Source: Diogma glabrata | Lineage: Eukaryota; Arthropoda; Insecta; Diptera; Cylindrotomidae | Length of the DNA stretch: 64,000 bases | NCBI GenBank assembly: GCA_963693315.1 | Contig: OY856188.1 | Coordinates: forward strand, 223,180,996-223,244,995 | Direction: 5' to 3' | Part shown: positions 26,201 through 35,552 of the stretch, one piece after another | How positions within the stretch are numbered: position 1 is the first letter of the stretch | Layout of the letters: each line of letters begins with the position of its first letter | Translations under genes and position numbers: made by a program | Notes under the pieces: model-generated | What the model saw: only the letters and a program-made list of their open reading frames with translations | What the model was told of the DNA's origin: nothing | Databases searched by the model: none

Positions 26201-26350
26201 AAGTTAATGTAACAATATAATCAGCGAAAATTTGTATAAATGTATATTTCGATTTTTAATGTTTTAAACTAGGTTGAAATAGAAGACTGCCATTGTAATG
26301 AAAAAGACAAAGAAGTTAGACGATCATTTCGAAAAGGCTCAAAATCATAA
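11223..26350 (+). CDS. Mekk1: Mekk1 / MAP3K4-type MAP kinase kinase kinase, nine exons, 1480 aa
   Basis: This is a stress-responsive MAP3K that phosphorylates MAP2Ks upstream of p38/JNK in the cytoplasm (family knowledge). Exons: 11223-11299, 18913-19086, 19139-19439, 19999-21158, 21216-21744, 23948-24093, 24152-25842, 25912-26198, 26273-26350. All junctions are GT-AG, phases agree, and the total of 4443 nt is divisible by three. The ATG is chosen because TAA lies in frame 18 nt upstream. The long N-terminal region matches the MAP3K4 regulatory part by pattern. The kinase domain covers about residues 1192-1455, with glycine loop GQGRFGKVY, Lys1223 (AMKEI), HRDIKTANIF with Asp1316, DFG Asp1335, and AYMAPEV formed across the exon 7/8 junction. 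All catalytic residues are present. Acidic/Ser-rich stretches sit near residues 450-550 and an SP/TP-rich stretch in exon 7. Length is close to the fly and human proteins (about 1500-1600 aa). Confidence 0.93.
12333..12426. mobile_element. Small palindromic MITE (94 bp), TA-flanked
   Basis: Inverted ends contain GTTCGATTTGACTGAA, with TA at 12331-12332 and 12427-12428. The interior repeats the word CAACTGAA and its complement, so nearly the whole element can fold into one hairpin. It lies in Mekk1 intron 1, directly beside a second MITE. Confidence 0.75.
12432..12567. mobile_element. Small palindromic MITE (136 bp), TA-flanked
   Basis: The inverted ends read GCTGCATTTCATGAAAC, flanked by TA (12430-12431, 12568-12569). 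The arms continue with GTGTGAT and GGATCTCA-like words, which suggests an almost complete hairpin. It sits 5 bp from the preceding MITE in Mekk1 intron 1. Confidence 0.8.
13690..14490 (-). pseudogene. Decayed RTE-like LINE fragment (endonuclease to linker)
   Basis: Reading the minus strand, a degenerate stretch near 14330-14490 resembles the endonuclease phrase around a TLKIRTQKFHVTIIVYGP-like segment. The 13690-14100 part is clearly homologous to 36400-36700, which leads into recognisable RTE-type reverse transcriptase. Many stops and gaps occur. The + strand open frame in this interval is a shadow. It lies antisense in Mekk1 intron 1. Clade call is by motif and by similarity to the other fragment. 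Confidence 0.6.
14540..14860. repeat. Inverted duplication of a LINE 3' end
   Basis: About 160 bp at 14540-14705 are repeated in inverted orientation immediately after it (to about 14865), with a centre near 14705. Both arms contain the same LINE C-terminus and 3' tail. Such tail-to-tail pairs arise by twin priming/inversion during retrotransposition or by inverted duplication. It forms a potential long hairpin in Mekk1 intron 1. Confidence 0.85.
14748..15161 (-). pseudogene. C-terminal fragment of a non-LTR retrotransposon ORF2
   Basis: The 137-residue minus-strand frame matches the C-terminus typical of Jockey/CR1-group LINE ORF2 proteins: an RRTIADLVVFYKY-like segment, then CSDEIS, a basic stretch, TAYKWNSLPESI, and an FKKSIHQHL terminal phrase before the stop. 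Reverse transcriptase and endonuclease are missing, so this is a 5'-truncated copy. Its 3' tail is shared with the retroposon family at 10051, 15883 and 23220, which suggests this LINE (or a relative) supplied the enzymes that mobilised them. Confidence 0.8.
15883..17030 (+). mobile_element. LINE-tailed retroposon, copy 2, interrupted by an insertion
   Basis: This has the same 5' start (catggagggatcag) and 3' tail as copies 1 and 3, but is longer because of about 480 inserted bases at 16158-16634. A further local duplication of the phrase acgagttaacgtgagatatc occurs near 15975-16030. It lies in Mekk1 intron 1 on the sense strand. Confidence 0.78.
16152..16640 (+). mobile_element. Insertion beginning with the 3' half of tRNA-Lys(CUU)
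   Basis: From 16152 the sequence follows the tRNA-Lys(CUU) pattern from the anticodon through the variable region. The T-arm is perfect (stem GTGGG/CCCAC, loop TTCGAGC, 16167-16183), and acceptor-like bases with two or three changes follow to about 16193. The 5' half of a tRNA is absent, so it is not a functional tRNA gene. The insert is bounded by CTTAAT at 16152-16157 and 16635-16640, which reads as a target duplication. The remaining roughly 440 bp are unrecognised and AT-rich. It could be a 5'-truncated tRNA-Lys SINE or a template-switch chimera. Confidence 0.65.
18009..18072. repeat. Perfect 28-bp inverted repeat with 8-nt loop
   Basis: Arms 18009-18036 and 18045-18072 are fully complementary and start CTATTGAACAAAATAAAAG. 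As intronic RNA (Mekk1 intron 1) this would form a very stable hairpin. Related sequence words (gattaaagg, aatcg) flank it. It could be a MITE end pair or a small-RNA precursor; nothing more can be shown. Confidence 0.8.
18251..18434. mobile_element. Palindromic MITE filled with the word ATTGCA
   Basis: The inverted ends begin AGCCGCAATTAGACTATTGC, with TA on both sides (one extra T at the right end). The roughly 184-bp interior consists largely of ATTGCA/TGCAAT words in both orientations (at least ten). No coding capacity. Intron 1 of Mekk1. Confidence 0.75.
18438..18478. repeat. Possible pogo/Tigger-like terminal sequence
   Basis: On the complementary strand this reads like CAGTAAAACCTCGC, then TTAATGAGC, resembling the ends of pogo/Tigger DNA transposons. 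A matching phrase (cgctcgttaagtgagt) lies at 18189-18213 on the left side of the MITE. No transposase is present and the second end was not located. Confidence 0.35.
19521..19611. repeat. Minisatellite, 16-bp unit, about 5.7 copies
   Basis: The unit taacttattacttact is tandemly repeated in Mekk1 intron 3. Copies look identical, so it is likely polymorphic in copy number. Confidence 0.9.
22068..22226. mobile_element. 159-bp MITE with CTG target duplication
   Basis: The ends begin GGTGGTTATTTTGTAG and are related to the MITE at 3244. CTG flanks both sides (22065-22067, 22227-22229). The word TTATCTCAC/GTGAGATAA recurs in both subterminal regions. It lies in Mekk1 intron 5. Confidence 0.87.
23220..23898 (+). 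mobile_element. LINE-tailed retroposon, copy 3
   Basis: A full-length relative of copies 1 and 2, from catggagggatcag to a poly(A) end, with the same LINE-like 3' tail. It ends only about 50 bp before the acceptor of Mekk1 exon 6 (exon begins 23948), so it contributes most of the sequence upstream of that splice site. Confidence 0.78.
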
Positions 26351-26389
26351 AAACTACCTCAGGAGCAAGTAATTTTAAATAATAAGTTT

Positions 26390-26395
26390 AATAAA
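26390..26395 (+). terminator. Poly(A) signal for Mekk1
   Basis: AATAAA lies 40 nt after the Mekk1 stop codon (TAA 26348-26350) in an A-rich context. This implies a very short 3' UTR; later signals are also possible. Confidence 0.5.
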
Positions 26396-26399
26396 AATA

Positions 26400-27179
26400 A
26401 AAAACAAAAATGTAATTTAAAAAATTATGTTTTATGTACTTAAAATAGTTGTGGCTGTTCGGTTAGAAGAGAGTATTACATATTATTAATCGCTTAAAGT
26501 GATTAAAGAGAAACGAAATCGTATATTAATTAATATCAATAAATTAAAATTATAAATATTATCAAAATACATATGTATTAGTTTTAATGTGTTGTTGTTT
26601 TTATTTGTTGTTAATAAAATCAAATCAAAAGAACATGTATCGAAGTATAAAATTTCATATCGATGTTTTAAACAGTTTTACAAAGAAAAATTAGAATAAC
26701 AAATGAGTGACATAGTTCTGAAGCTCTAGTTCGCCGAGTGTACTCCATCGGACTGATCATTATTTAAAGTAGTTGTAAATTATAGTAGATTTATAACTCA
26801 GTCACGTTGATTCTCCGCTGGACTGAATGAAGTTGATAAGCTAGTTTGGAACTATTTAACGACCTTCTAGCTTTTATTTGTATTTTATTGTTTTAGCCTC
26901 TTCAATATATGAAATACAGTTGTTTTTCATATATCGAAAATACTTTTCTAATATATTAACAGAAGTTACCCGGAATTGTAAATCTTATTACCTCGCTCGG
27001 CTCATAAATCTAATTTTTGCATTGTAGTTTAGGCAAGGTATTCGTATCTCTTGCGCAAAAAGTACGCATTTTCATGCCTAGTACCATTTTCCACACATGA
27101 TTGAAAATTTTTTAGAATCCAAAAAAACTCTAAAAACAAAGGGCTGCTATCATGAACCGGCGGCAACAGTCTGGCGTTG
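26400..27179. other. Intergenic, no gene seen
   Basis: AT-rich sequence downstream of Mekk1 with no supported coding exon, RNA gene or clear repeat. Confidence 0.5.
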
Positions 27180-27394
27180 GCTACCATGAGCATGCACAAT
27201 GAAATTACTTTTACTCATGAAATTTGAGCAACTTTTTATTATTATTTTTTAATATAGCTATATTTTAATATAGCTACTAGTAGCATAATGCTTTAAAATG
27301 TAGCTAGGCTCATTCTCTATTAATCATGAGGAAAAAGTTAAGAAATCTAACATTTTCATTGAGAAAAATATATTTCAAAAACTTAACTTAACGA

Positions 27395-28772
27395 TATCAC
27401 TTCAGTAATCAGTCATTCTCTTCTTCACCTCTTCGCTGACGACGTTCAAATTATCCATGCTCTTCCCATTCCCCTGGTTAAACATTCCAATTGAAACCAA
27501 TTGAAAAAAATTAATGGATTAATCGGAATTCTGCATTGGGAATTTTCAATTAATTCCTATTCAAAAAATCTATTTCCAATACAATTCTATTCATTCCTGT
27601 TAAATATCTCTATTTTATTTTTCAACCGGAATCTATAGGAAATGTATATTAATAGGAATTAATTGGAAATTTCCATTGCAGAATTCCGATTAATCCTATT
27701 CATTCCTATTAAATCTTTTCCAATTAAATCCTGTTAAATTTATAAGATTGTTTAATTTTTTTCTAAGTTCCTTTTTCCTATTGAATCTCTTGATTTCCGA
27801 TTGAAATTCAATTGGAAATTTCCTTTAGAATCCTACAGAACCTCTTTTCCTGTTAAATCCCATTCATTCCGATTGAATTTTAATTGGTAGATCGAAGTCT
27901 TCCTATTAAACCAATTCAATACAATTTAATCCTATTGAAATTATATTGGATTTAATAGGATTCAATAGGTTTGAATTGGAATTTTTAACCAGGGTCCTGA
28001 GCTCCATCGTTGTTTTAGTGAGATGAACAACGACCTCGCTAAGATCTCTGAATGGGCTGAACGCAACAAACTCGTACTGAACCCACTCAAATCCCAAGCC
28101 ATACTCTTCAACTGTCCTCCGTCTTTCCATAATCATGGTTTTAGCATTATTCTTAATGGCATCCCCATCACCTTTGTACCTCAAGTTAAAAGTCTCGGGC
28201 TTATAATCGACCAAGATCTCTCATGGAAGGCTCACACCAATTTTGTTATAGGTCGTGCTACCGCTGTAATGAGGAGGCTTTATAGTCTAAACCACTTTCT
28301 CCCTTTGCATATAAGAAGACTCCTCATTCATGCTCTAGTTATGCCTATCTTCAACTACACCATCGAAGTCTATTCAGGTTGTACATTGGATAACCTGTCT
28401 CGACTCACTAAATCCTTTAACTGGGCCGTCCGCTTTGTTTACAATCTCAAACCCCGCCAGCATGTTTCAAACTTTACGCACGACCTCTTGGGTACGTCCT
28501 TTTCTAACCACATCTCCACCCGTCTTCTACTTCTATTCTTCAAAATCCTCAAATTTAACTGTCCCTCCTATCTCTTTCAATGGTTTCTTTTTTGTCCTTC
28601 CCTTCGAGTCCATAAAATTATCCTACCATCCATTTCGTGTAACTCCTGGGCACTTTCCTACTCTATCCGAACCTCTAAGCTCTATAATAATCTTCCTGCT
28701 CCTCTTAAAAAGTTCAACATCTCCCCCTCCACGTTTAAAACTAAAGTCCTTGACTTCCTCAACAAACTGTAA
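27395..28772 (+). pseudogene. Non-LTR retrotransposon reverse transcriptase, 5'-truncated and interrupted
   Basis: The frame before the MITE ends with the RT catalytic phrase HLFADDVQIIHALPI. After the MITE it resumes PELHRCFSEMNNDL and runs to 28772 through the thumb and C-terminal region (SEWAERNKLVLNP, SLGLIIDQDLSWKAH, IRTSKLYNNLPAPL, TFKTKVLDFLNKL). Removing the MITE and one TCC joins the two parts in frame, so the LINE was open when the MITE inserted. Endonuclease and most RT fingers are missing. The clade was not determined; the pattern is Jockey/CR1-like. The overlapping frame at 28435-29079 is a shadow. Confidence 0.85.
27473..27994. mobile_element. 522-bp MITE filled with AATAGGAAT-type words, TCC duplication
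   Basis: The TIRs are CCTGGTTAAAcATTCCAATT on the left and the matching inverse on the right, with one extra base at the 3' end. TCC flanks both sides (27470-27472, 27995-27997). The interior is almost entirely degenerate copies of ATTCCTATT / AATAGGAAT and CAATTGGAAT in both orientations. Excision in silico restores the LINE frame, which fixes the boundaries. No protein is encoded. Confidence 0.87.
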
Positions 28773-29284
28773 TCTCGGCTACTCCATTTCTCCAGCATTT
28801 CCTTTCACTTGCCATCACAATTCTCCATCTCCATCTTACTTGACCTCTTTCCTTCGTTTACGAGTCGTATCCCTCACCCCACTTCACCCTACATCCCTTC
28901 CTCTACCCCCTCCCGAACCTCAACCCTCTAATTTTGTCTACTATTATTATTATTATTATCATTTTCTTTTGAAATTGAAATCTAATAGTACATTTACTGT
29001 TTACTCAACTGAACTTTGTTCTTTTTTTCTCTCTTTATGTAAGTCTGAAATGTTTTGTAAATCTCAAATTTTCTCTTAAACCTGAAATACTATACATGTA
29101 TATATATTTTGTTGCTTATATTTATAATTTTATTTATATTTTAAATTTAAATTTTTTATATTTTTATTTTTACATATATCAATTTGTTATTATTTTTTAA
29201 GAATATAACTGTAATTTTTCTGGGCAAGAATTGGGCCTAGGCCTGTTTGCCATCGCACTATGAATAAATAAATAATTAAATAAA
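28773..29284 (+). mobile_element. LINE 3' UTR and tail
   Basis: A pyrimidine-rich segment and an AT-rich stretch follow the stop. They end in ctgggcaagaattgggcc, a cctgtttgccatc phrase, and a short (aata)n tail. The same terminal phrase recurs at 29595-29656, identifying it as the LINE's conserved 3' end. Confidence 0.75.
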
Positions 29285-29594
29285 TTTTCATACAAAGTTG
29301 GATCTCATGACTTGCATGCACAATGAAAATACTTACTCATGAGATCCAAGTTTGTATGAAAATTTATTTTGAGAAAAAAATTTATTTTTCAAATACTTTT
29401 TCCTCAATGAAAAAGTTAAAAATTTCGTAACTTTTTCCTCATGATTAATAGAGAATTGAGCTACCTACATTTTAAAGTATTATATTTCTATTAAAAAATA
29501 AAATTGTTAAACTTTGAAATATTAATTTTAACTTGAATTATATAGAATCTTTGAATCCCTTATTTTAAATATATTTATCTGTAAATTTTGAATG

Positions 29595-29656
29595 TATCTG
29601 GGCAAGAATTGGGCCATGGCCTGTTTGCCATCTTCCTATCAATAAATAAATAAAAA
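29595..29656 (+). mobile_element. Severely 5'-truncated second copy of the LINE 3' end
   Basis: Only the terminal phrase ctgggcaagaattgggcc, a gcctgtttgccatc stretch and the aataaataaataa tail remain. It is a typical extremely truncated retrotransposition product of the family at 27395-29284. Confidence 0.75.
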
Positions 29657-29734
29657 CATGCTAAAATGAGGAAAACCTCATGCCCAAAATACATGTGCAG
29701 AAAGTCTGCACGCAGTGCTGCATGCATATCTGCA

Positions 29735-31008
29735 TCCCAGTAAAAGTGTTATACCAGATTTACTAGTAACATACTATTTACGCGTTATAGGGCGATTTTT
29801 CTGTTCCTGTGTTTACCGCAATGGCGCTGCAAAAAGGGGATAAGAGAAAAAATCACAAAAATTTTATATGGAATTCCATACAAAACACAATTTGAATAAT
29901 TTTAAAAGTTATCTATGAAATTTCTCATCTTACTACAATTAAATAATTTAAATTTGTTTATGAAGTATTATTGACAATATATTAAGCATAATATATAAAA
30001 TATTTTCTTTTCTTCTGTCTGTAAAACAAATAAGAAAATAGGTTAAATTTTTCATACAACTTTGTATGGGAAATTTTGGCAATTTTTATGTTTCTTTTTT
30101 GAGCGACTTAAGAATAATATTTTATATATTACGCTTAAAATATAGTCAATAATACTCCATAAGCAAATTAAAATTGTTCAATTGTGGTAAAATGAGAAAT
30201 TTCATAGATAATTTTTAAAATTATTTAAGTTGTGTTTTGTATGAAATCCCATATAAAAGTTTTTGAATTTTTTCTCTTATCCCCCTTTTGCAGCGCCATT
30301 GCGGTAAACACCAGAACAGAAAAATCGCCCTATAGTAACAAGACAAACCCAAGACTCCGCGAATAAAATGTCCCACCTCGTCTTGTATAACATGTATAGG
30401 GTTTGTCTGGTAAGGCGTGTCATTAGTTTGTCTGGTCAGACATGTCTTTAGTTTGTCTTGGGAAACCTAAATCGTGTAACCACCTTGATATAGAATTTGG
30501 AATTTTTGTAAATAAAATACATTTTAATAATTTTGTTTAAGTTGTTTATTATCTGTAATAAAATAAATAAATATAAAAATATTTCTTAAAAATATATTTA
30601 AAATAATACTATATATACAGTTATTAATTATCATTTATCAATCTGAAAAAATAAAATGGGGTTAAACTAAAAGAATAACATATATAATGTTTTAAAATTA
30701 GAGTATTTACTTATATATAAATATAGGTACTTACGTTTACAATTCCCTTAATTATATTTAAAAAATTTAAATATGATTAATAACTTTAATTATAAATTCA
30801 CTTGATTAAAATTAAATGGTCGACATATATACATAAAACGTAAAAACACAATTGTAAATTGTTCTCATATAATAGTTTCGATCTTTTTCGTATGTGCGTA
30901 TAAGCAGTGGCACTATAAGAGATAGAGCCTTTCTCACTTCCACTAACGCACTCTTATGAATGATAACAAACTAAAGACGTGTTATACTAGTAACAAAAAG
31001 TTTAGTGG
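29735..31008. mobile_element. Possible outer inverted-repeat element with TGTTATAC/TTTGTCT words
   Basis: The left end (CCCAGTAAAAGTGTTATAC) and the inverse of the right end (CCCACTAAAC, then ACTAGTATAACAC) share words but are not a clean TIR. The interior at 30336-30475 repeats GTTTGTCTGG/AGACAAAC. The element contains the complete MITE 29788-30332. Boundaries are tentative. Confidence 0.4.
29788..30332. mobile_element. 545-bp near-perfect palindromic MITE, TA-flanked
   Basis: Arms of about 250 bp begin TAGGGCGATTTTTCTG and are near-identical inverted copies, including the phrase accgcaatggcgctgcaaaa. TA flanks both sides (29786-29787, 30333-30334). The whole element could extrude as one long hairpin. 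The target and structure suggest Tc1/mariner-type mobilisation. Confidence 0.88.
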
Positions 31009-31010
31009 GA

Positions 31011-31528
31011 TATAAAATAGATGTGCAGAATTTTTAAATATTTGACGTGCAGAATTTTCGTAACAATGACAGTTCGTGTTCTTACGTATTATGAAATAGT
31101 TATAAGTGAAAGTTGTCGCAATTTAAAGAAAACTGTCTTTTTAATTAAAAGATAGAAGAAAATAATTGAATCGTTACCTGTAAAATCGTTTATGTCTAAA
31201 TTAAAATTTAAGTTCAAATTACATACATCATTGTTTCCGATAATCCTTTCCCAAAAATTTATATATTAACAATATTAGTTTTAATTATTTTATAATTTGG
31301 ATTATTTAGAAAATTTGAATATCTTTCAAGTAGTTTTTGTTTTTTTCAAGAGTTTTCAAGTAGTTTTTGTTTTTTTTTATTGTGGTAGCACTGCCTCTGT
31401 GCAGCGAAATTAGAATTGAGATATCTTGCATAATTTTTCCTCATGCAGAATTTACATGTAATTGCTCTCATATAACAACACATATTCTAATTTCGCTGCA
31501 TGCAGAATTCTGCACATGTATTTGGACC
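31011..31528. mobile_element. TGCAGAATT-rich repeat, copy A
   Basis: This copy and 40371-40950 are homologous in the same orientation. Both start ataaaatagatgtgcagaa and end tctgcacatgtatt, then ggacc. The ends are inverted repeats of GTGCAGAATT and the word recurs several times at both edges. It ends 136 bp before the start codon of ZAD gene 1, so it may overlap that gene's promoter. Confidence 0.75.
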
Positions 31529-31664
31529 ATCATACATTGTGCATTCACTATAATCCGATGCCGCAGTCGGTAATAAAGAGCAAATTTAGGTTCAAGTACG
31601 ATATTTTGCATTTGCTATATATTTGACAAGCGAATGTAAAAATAAATATAATTGAATTATAACA

Positions 31665-33080
31665 ATGAATAACCTTTGCCGAACATGTTTGTCACAAAAT
31701 CATGAATTGATATCAATTTATGTAATTGCGTCATTGGATGGACAAATTAACAAGATGATATCGTTGTGTATTGGATTGGAGGTTAATTCAAAGCTTTTAT
31801 AAACACATTAAAAATATATATTACTCTTTATTTTAGATATCTAAATGGGATGAATTTTCTAACAATATATGTATTATTTGTTTTAACAAATTATTAGACG
31901 CTTATAAATTTCGGCTTTTATGCTGGAAATCCAACGAATACTTTATGAAGCAAAAACTGCAAAAAACATTACACAACCCTGAGATAATTGATCTTACAAC
32001 AGACGAAAAATCTTCAGACTTTAATGATAATGAATTGGTGGATCATTTCAAAGAAGATTTGCCTGCACCAAAACAAATACCTGAAAGGCTAACATCCTCT
32101 ATTAACTCTAATCACAGTTACGTTATTAGAACCAAGCGTCAATGCTATGTATGTTCTCAAAACTTTGCCCTTCGCAAACATATATCAAACCATAAAATTA
32201 AAGACAGCAGAGGTCCGCTTCCCAAATATGTATCAAATTTTAATACTCAAAATAAAAGAAAATCTAAAACTTCGATTTGTGTTAAAAATAAAATTAAAGT
32301 ACGTGAATGCTATTTATGCACAGAAAGTTTTATTAACTTTCATGACCTAAACAAACATTTATCTAAAGCACATAATATTTTATATAACGAAGAACATGTA
32401 ACAGCAGAGACAAAGATGTCATGCAAGATTTGTAAAAAACAAGTAAATAATTTTCGAGCTCTTCGCATGCACATAGACAGGCACATATACAGAGATAATA
32501 AATTAATGCCAGTAATTTGTGAATATTGTGGAAAAAAATATAAAAACCAACAAAATTTAATTGTGCATAGTCGAAATCATACAGGGGAGAAACCATATAA
32601 ATGTGATAAATGTGATTTTTGTAGCGTTCATTGGACTTCACTCAAAGTTGGTCTCAAATATTTAATTTTTATCGTATTCTTGTAACAATATTTTTTTTAA
32701 ATTTTTAGTATCACAAACTCACACATTCTAATGAACGGCGTTTTAAGTGCCCTAATTGTCCAAAAATGTTTAAAAGTTTTAATGCGTTGGGTAGACATCA
32801 ACGCACTCACACGGATGAAAGGCCGTTTTTATGTTTCATTTGTCAAAAGACTTTTAAAGAGAAATCGGCTTATACAGATCATATGAGGATTCATGATTAC
32901 TCTAAGCAGTTTATTTGCAGTTATTGTGATAAAAACTTTGCAAAGCGGTGCAACTTAAAAATTCATCTAAACCAGCATACTGGCGAAAGACCTCATTCTT
33001 GTGAAATTTGTGGCAAAGGTTTTATTCAAAGACATTCTTTGAAAACCCACATACAAAATTATCATAAAAAAATTGAATAG
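31665..33080 (+). CDS. ZAD-C2H2 zinc-finger protein 1, three exons, 432 aa
   Basis: Predicted nuclear DNA-binding regulator. The exons are 31665-31781, 31837-32646 and 32709-33080, all GT-AG and phase 0 (1299 nt in total). The N-terminal ZAD domain has the first Cys pair at residues 5-8 (CRTC) and the second (CIIC) just after exon 2 begins; this domain mediates dimerisation in insects. About eight C2H2 fingers follow, several joined by TGEKP/TGERP linkers, and the exon 2/3 junction splits one finger (CDKC... then HKLTH). The target genes and DNA motif cannot be inferred. Two close paralogues lie downstream. An early extra Cys-Cys/His-His segment near residue 107 is degenerate. Confidence 0.92.
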
Positions 33081-33615
33081 ATGTTAAACATATATCCGTT
33101 GTAAGCATTATAATAAAGCAAATTGAACAGTTGTTACTTCACAATGGAAATTGAACCAAGAATGGAAAGTCTCAAACATCTTGTTATTTTAAACTTCAAG
33201 CTCTGAAAACTGATGATGACGAGCTCGATATAAGGACATGCATACGCATGCCGAAATTTTCCTAAGAATCAGTTTTTGAACTTTGCCGGCGCAGCTAGTA
33301 AACTCGCTCAGTGTAATCGAGCTAAAGCCTTATAGTTTACCAGCTCCTTACGATGCGAGCTACTGGTGTGCCGGTAGACGCCTGTTCATTGACCTCAAAA
33401 AAATTAAAGTATCTATATACTTAGTAAACCGCGGTTAATTTTATCAAATGTTCCGTAGCTAACCACAAAGTAAAAAATTTACTAGATGTACTAACTTAAG
33501 GGATTGTTGGGTAGTAACCTAGGCAGTCGTCATAGTTGCTAGAAGGGTTGTCCATTTCAGTATTTTCGAGGTACCAAAAATTATAAATATTTTTGACGGT
33601 TTTACAAACTTTTCA
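33081..33615. other. Intergenic spacer between ZAD genes 1 and 2
   Basis: No gene is seen. A degraded copy of the MITE family at 61851-62492 lies near 33425-33505 (shared phrase aaagtaaaaaatttactagatg-like, split by changes). Immediately downstream is the MITE at 33616. Confidence 0.5.
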
Positions 33616-33838
33616 GTGTCGATTCTGACAGGGTTTGTCTAAAATTTGTCTTGTTCTCCAAAAAATATTTTGTCAATCCTGCAAAAACCACGCAATATAT
33701 AACTAAAACATTTAAATTATGTATATTAATAGACAAACGATTATTATTTAGTTTTTGTATTGTGTAAATCAAGTAAAACAAATTTTTACTTCGTCTAATT
33801 TTTGCCTAAACGTTGACAAAACCGATCAGAATCGACAC
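33616..33838. mobile_element. 223-bp MITE with TCA duplication and GACAAA words
   Basis: The ends read GTGTCGATTCTGA inverted, with TCA at 33613-33615 and 33839-33841. The interior repeats TTTGTC/GACAAA in both orientations. It lies between ZAD genes 1 and 2. Confidence 0.8.
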
Positions 33839-34065
33839 TCAGGTTTCATTTCAACGTTTGTGCAAGTGAGAAATTTTGTGTATCACTTCACTATCGTGCA
33901 AGTGGACTTGCAGCTAGTAAAATTGTATAGTGTAATCTAGCTTTAAACTATCGCAACACATTCCTTGAGTTTTCAATACAAGTGTCAATTTTGACAACAA
34001 ACATTTTTTTACAATATTTCAGTAAATACATATATTTTCTAATATTGAATTGGATTTAAAGTAAC

Positions 34066-35312
34066 ATGGACAATCTTTGTCGTACATGTTTATCACAAAG
34101 TAACGAACTGATATCTATTTTTAAAGTTAAGTTTTTAGATAAACGAATTTACATGTTGCTATCGTTGTGCACGGGCTTGGAAGTTAGTATTTCGTACATT
34201 CGATTAATACGTATATAGTTAACCTACTTCTTTATTTTAGACATCAAAATGGGATGAGTTTTCAAACGAAATATGTAAATTATGCCTTGATAAATTATTA
34301 GATGCCTACATATTTCGAGAAATGTGCTGGAAGTCAAACGAGTACTTCATCAAAAATTTAAATCAAATAAACTTGACATCAACAGAATTCCATGAATGTG
34401 ATGTGGTTAATGATATTCAAAATGATATTGCCAAACCAGAAATATTTTCTGAAAACCCAGTACTAAAGGAGACGAGCCAGCTAAAGATAACCAAATCATC
34501 AAAATTAATCGATAAACATCAAACTATCAAAAATAAAGTTAGAGGTCGCCAATGCTATATATGTCCAGAAACCTTTTTCTCATTAACTACATTAAAACGT
34601 CATTTAGTGGAAGCTCATAACGTTATTTATAATGAAAGTCTTATACCAGCAGAAGCAAAAACATGTACGGTCTGTAACAAACAAGTGAAAACATTCCAAG
34701 CCCTCCGCAAGCATGCAAGAGTTCATACTTTAGTTCGAAAGCCTGGTATTTGTGATTATTGTGGAAAGAAGTTTAAAAATATACAAAACCTTAGTGTGCA
34801 TATGCGTAGTCATACAGGAGAGAAACCGTTTAAATGTGATAAATGTGATTTTCGAACAATTCATGAGAGCTCACTTGGAGTTAGGTTCTTCAATTATTTA
34901 ATTTTTTTATACCTTTATAATTTCTTTTTTAATTTAGACTCACAAAATAACTCATATTAACGAGCGTAATTTAGAGTGCTCTACTTGTCATAAGAAGTTC
35001 AAAGCTTCATTCCATCTAAGAAGACATGTGCGTGTTCACGATGATAAAAGAACATTTATTTGTTTAGTTTGCCAAAAAACATTTAAACGGCGAAACGACT
35101 GGAGAAAACATATGGGTATACACGATGTTACTACATATTTGGGTTGCAGTTTTTGTGACAAAAAATTTGCGCGTCGGGAAAATTTAAAAACTCACTTGAA
35201 ACAGCATACTGGTGAAAGACCTCATGTTTGTGCCATTTGTGGTAAAGGTTTTATTCAAAGGCATTGTTGGAGAACCCATATGAAAAATCATCATAATCAA
35301 ATAGTTACGTAA
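34066..35312 (+). CDS. ZAD-C2H2 zinc-finger protein 2, three exons, 376 aa
   Basis: Exons are 34066-34182, 34241-34879 and 34938-35312 (1131 nt). The first exon is again exactly 39 codons and begins MDNLCRTCLSQ. The second ZAD Cys pair is CKLC and is followed by the conserved CWKSNEYFIK phrase shared with paralogue 1. Eight C2H2 fingers follow, beginning CYICPETF and ending CAICGKGF with the HH pair near the C-terminus. The exon 2/3 intron interrupts the fourth finger as in the paralogues. No frameshift or missing ligand is seen. Predicted transcription factor; target unknown. Confidence 0.92.
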
Positions 35313-35550
35313 TTAGCTTTTTTGATAATAAGACTGGAATGAAAACTATAATCATATAATATAAACATGGTTTGAATTAATTAAAGCGTACATATTACTT
35401 TTAATTTCAGGTGTAGCTGTCTATTCGACTACGATTTGGTTTAACATATATTCAATTTTTGCTGTTTAATTAGGCAATTATGAGAAATTGTTTAAAAAAT
35501 GTAGTTATATGAAGATCGATAAAAAACGCAGTGCTACGATTTTGATTATA
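35313..35550. other. 3' flank of ZAD gene 2, no gene seen
   Basis: A short AT-rich interval before the next MITE. Nothing coding is seen. Confidence 0.45.
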
Positions 35551-35552
35551 TA

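Larger units (their letters stand above)
27180..29515. mobile_element. Inverted-repeat element split by a LINE insertion
   Basis: The left arm (about 27180-27390) and right arm (about 29290-29515) are inverted copies sharing phrases such as ctctattaatcatgaggaa and catgcacaatgaaa. Together they look like one palindromic MITE-like element, now separated by a LINE fragment that itself contains another MITE. Exact ends and target duplication were not resolved. Confidence 0.7.

Noticed and set aside
28435..29079. 214-aa frame overlapping the LINE C-terminus
   Set aside because: It is Ser/Pro/Phe-rich and out of frame with the recognisable RT C-terminus; a pyrimidine-rich 3' region leaves it open by chance.
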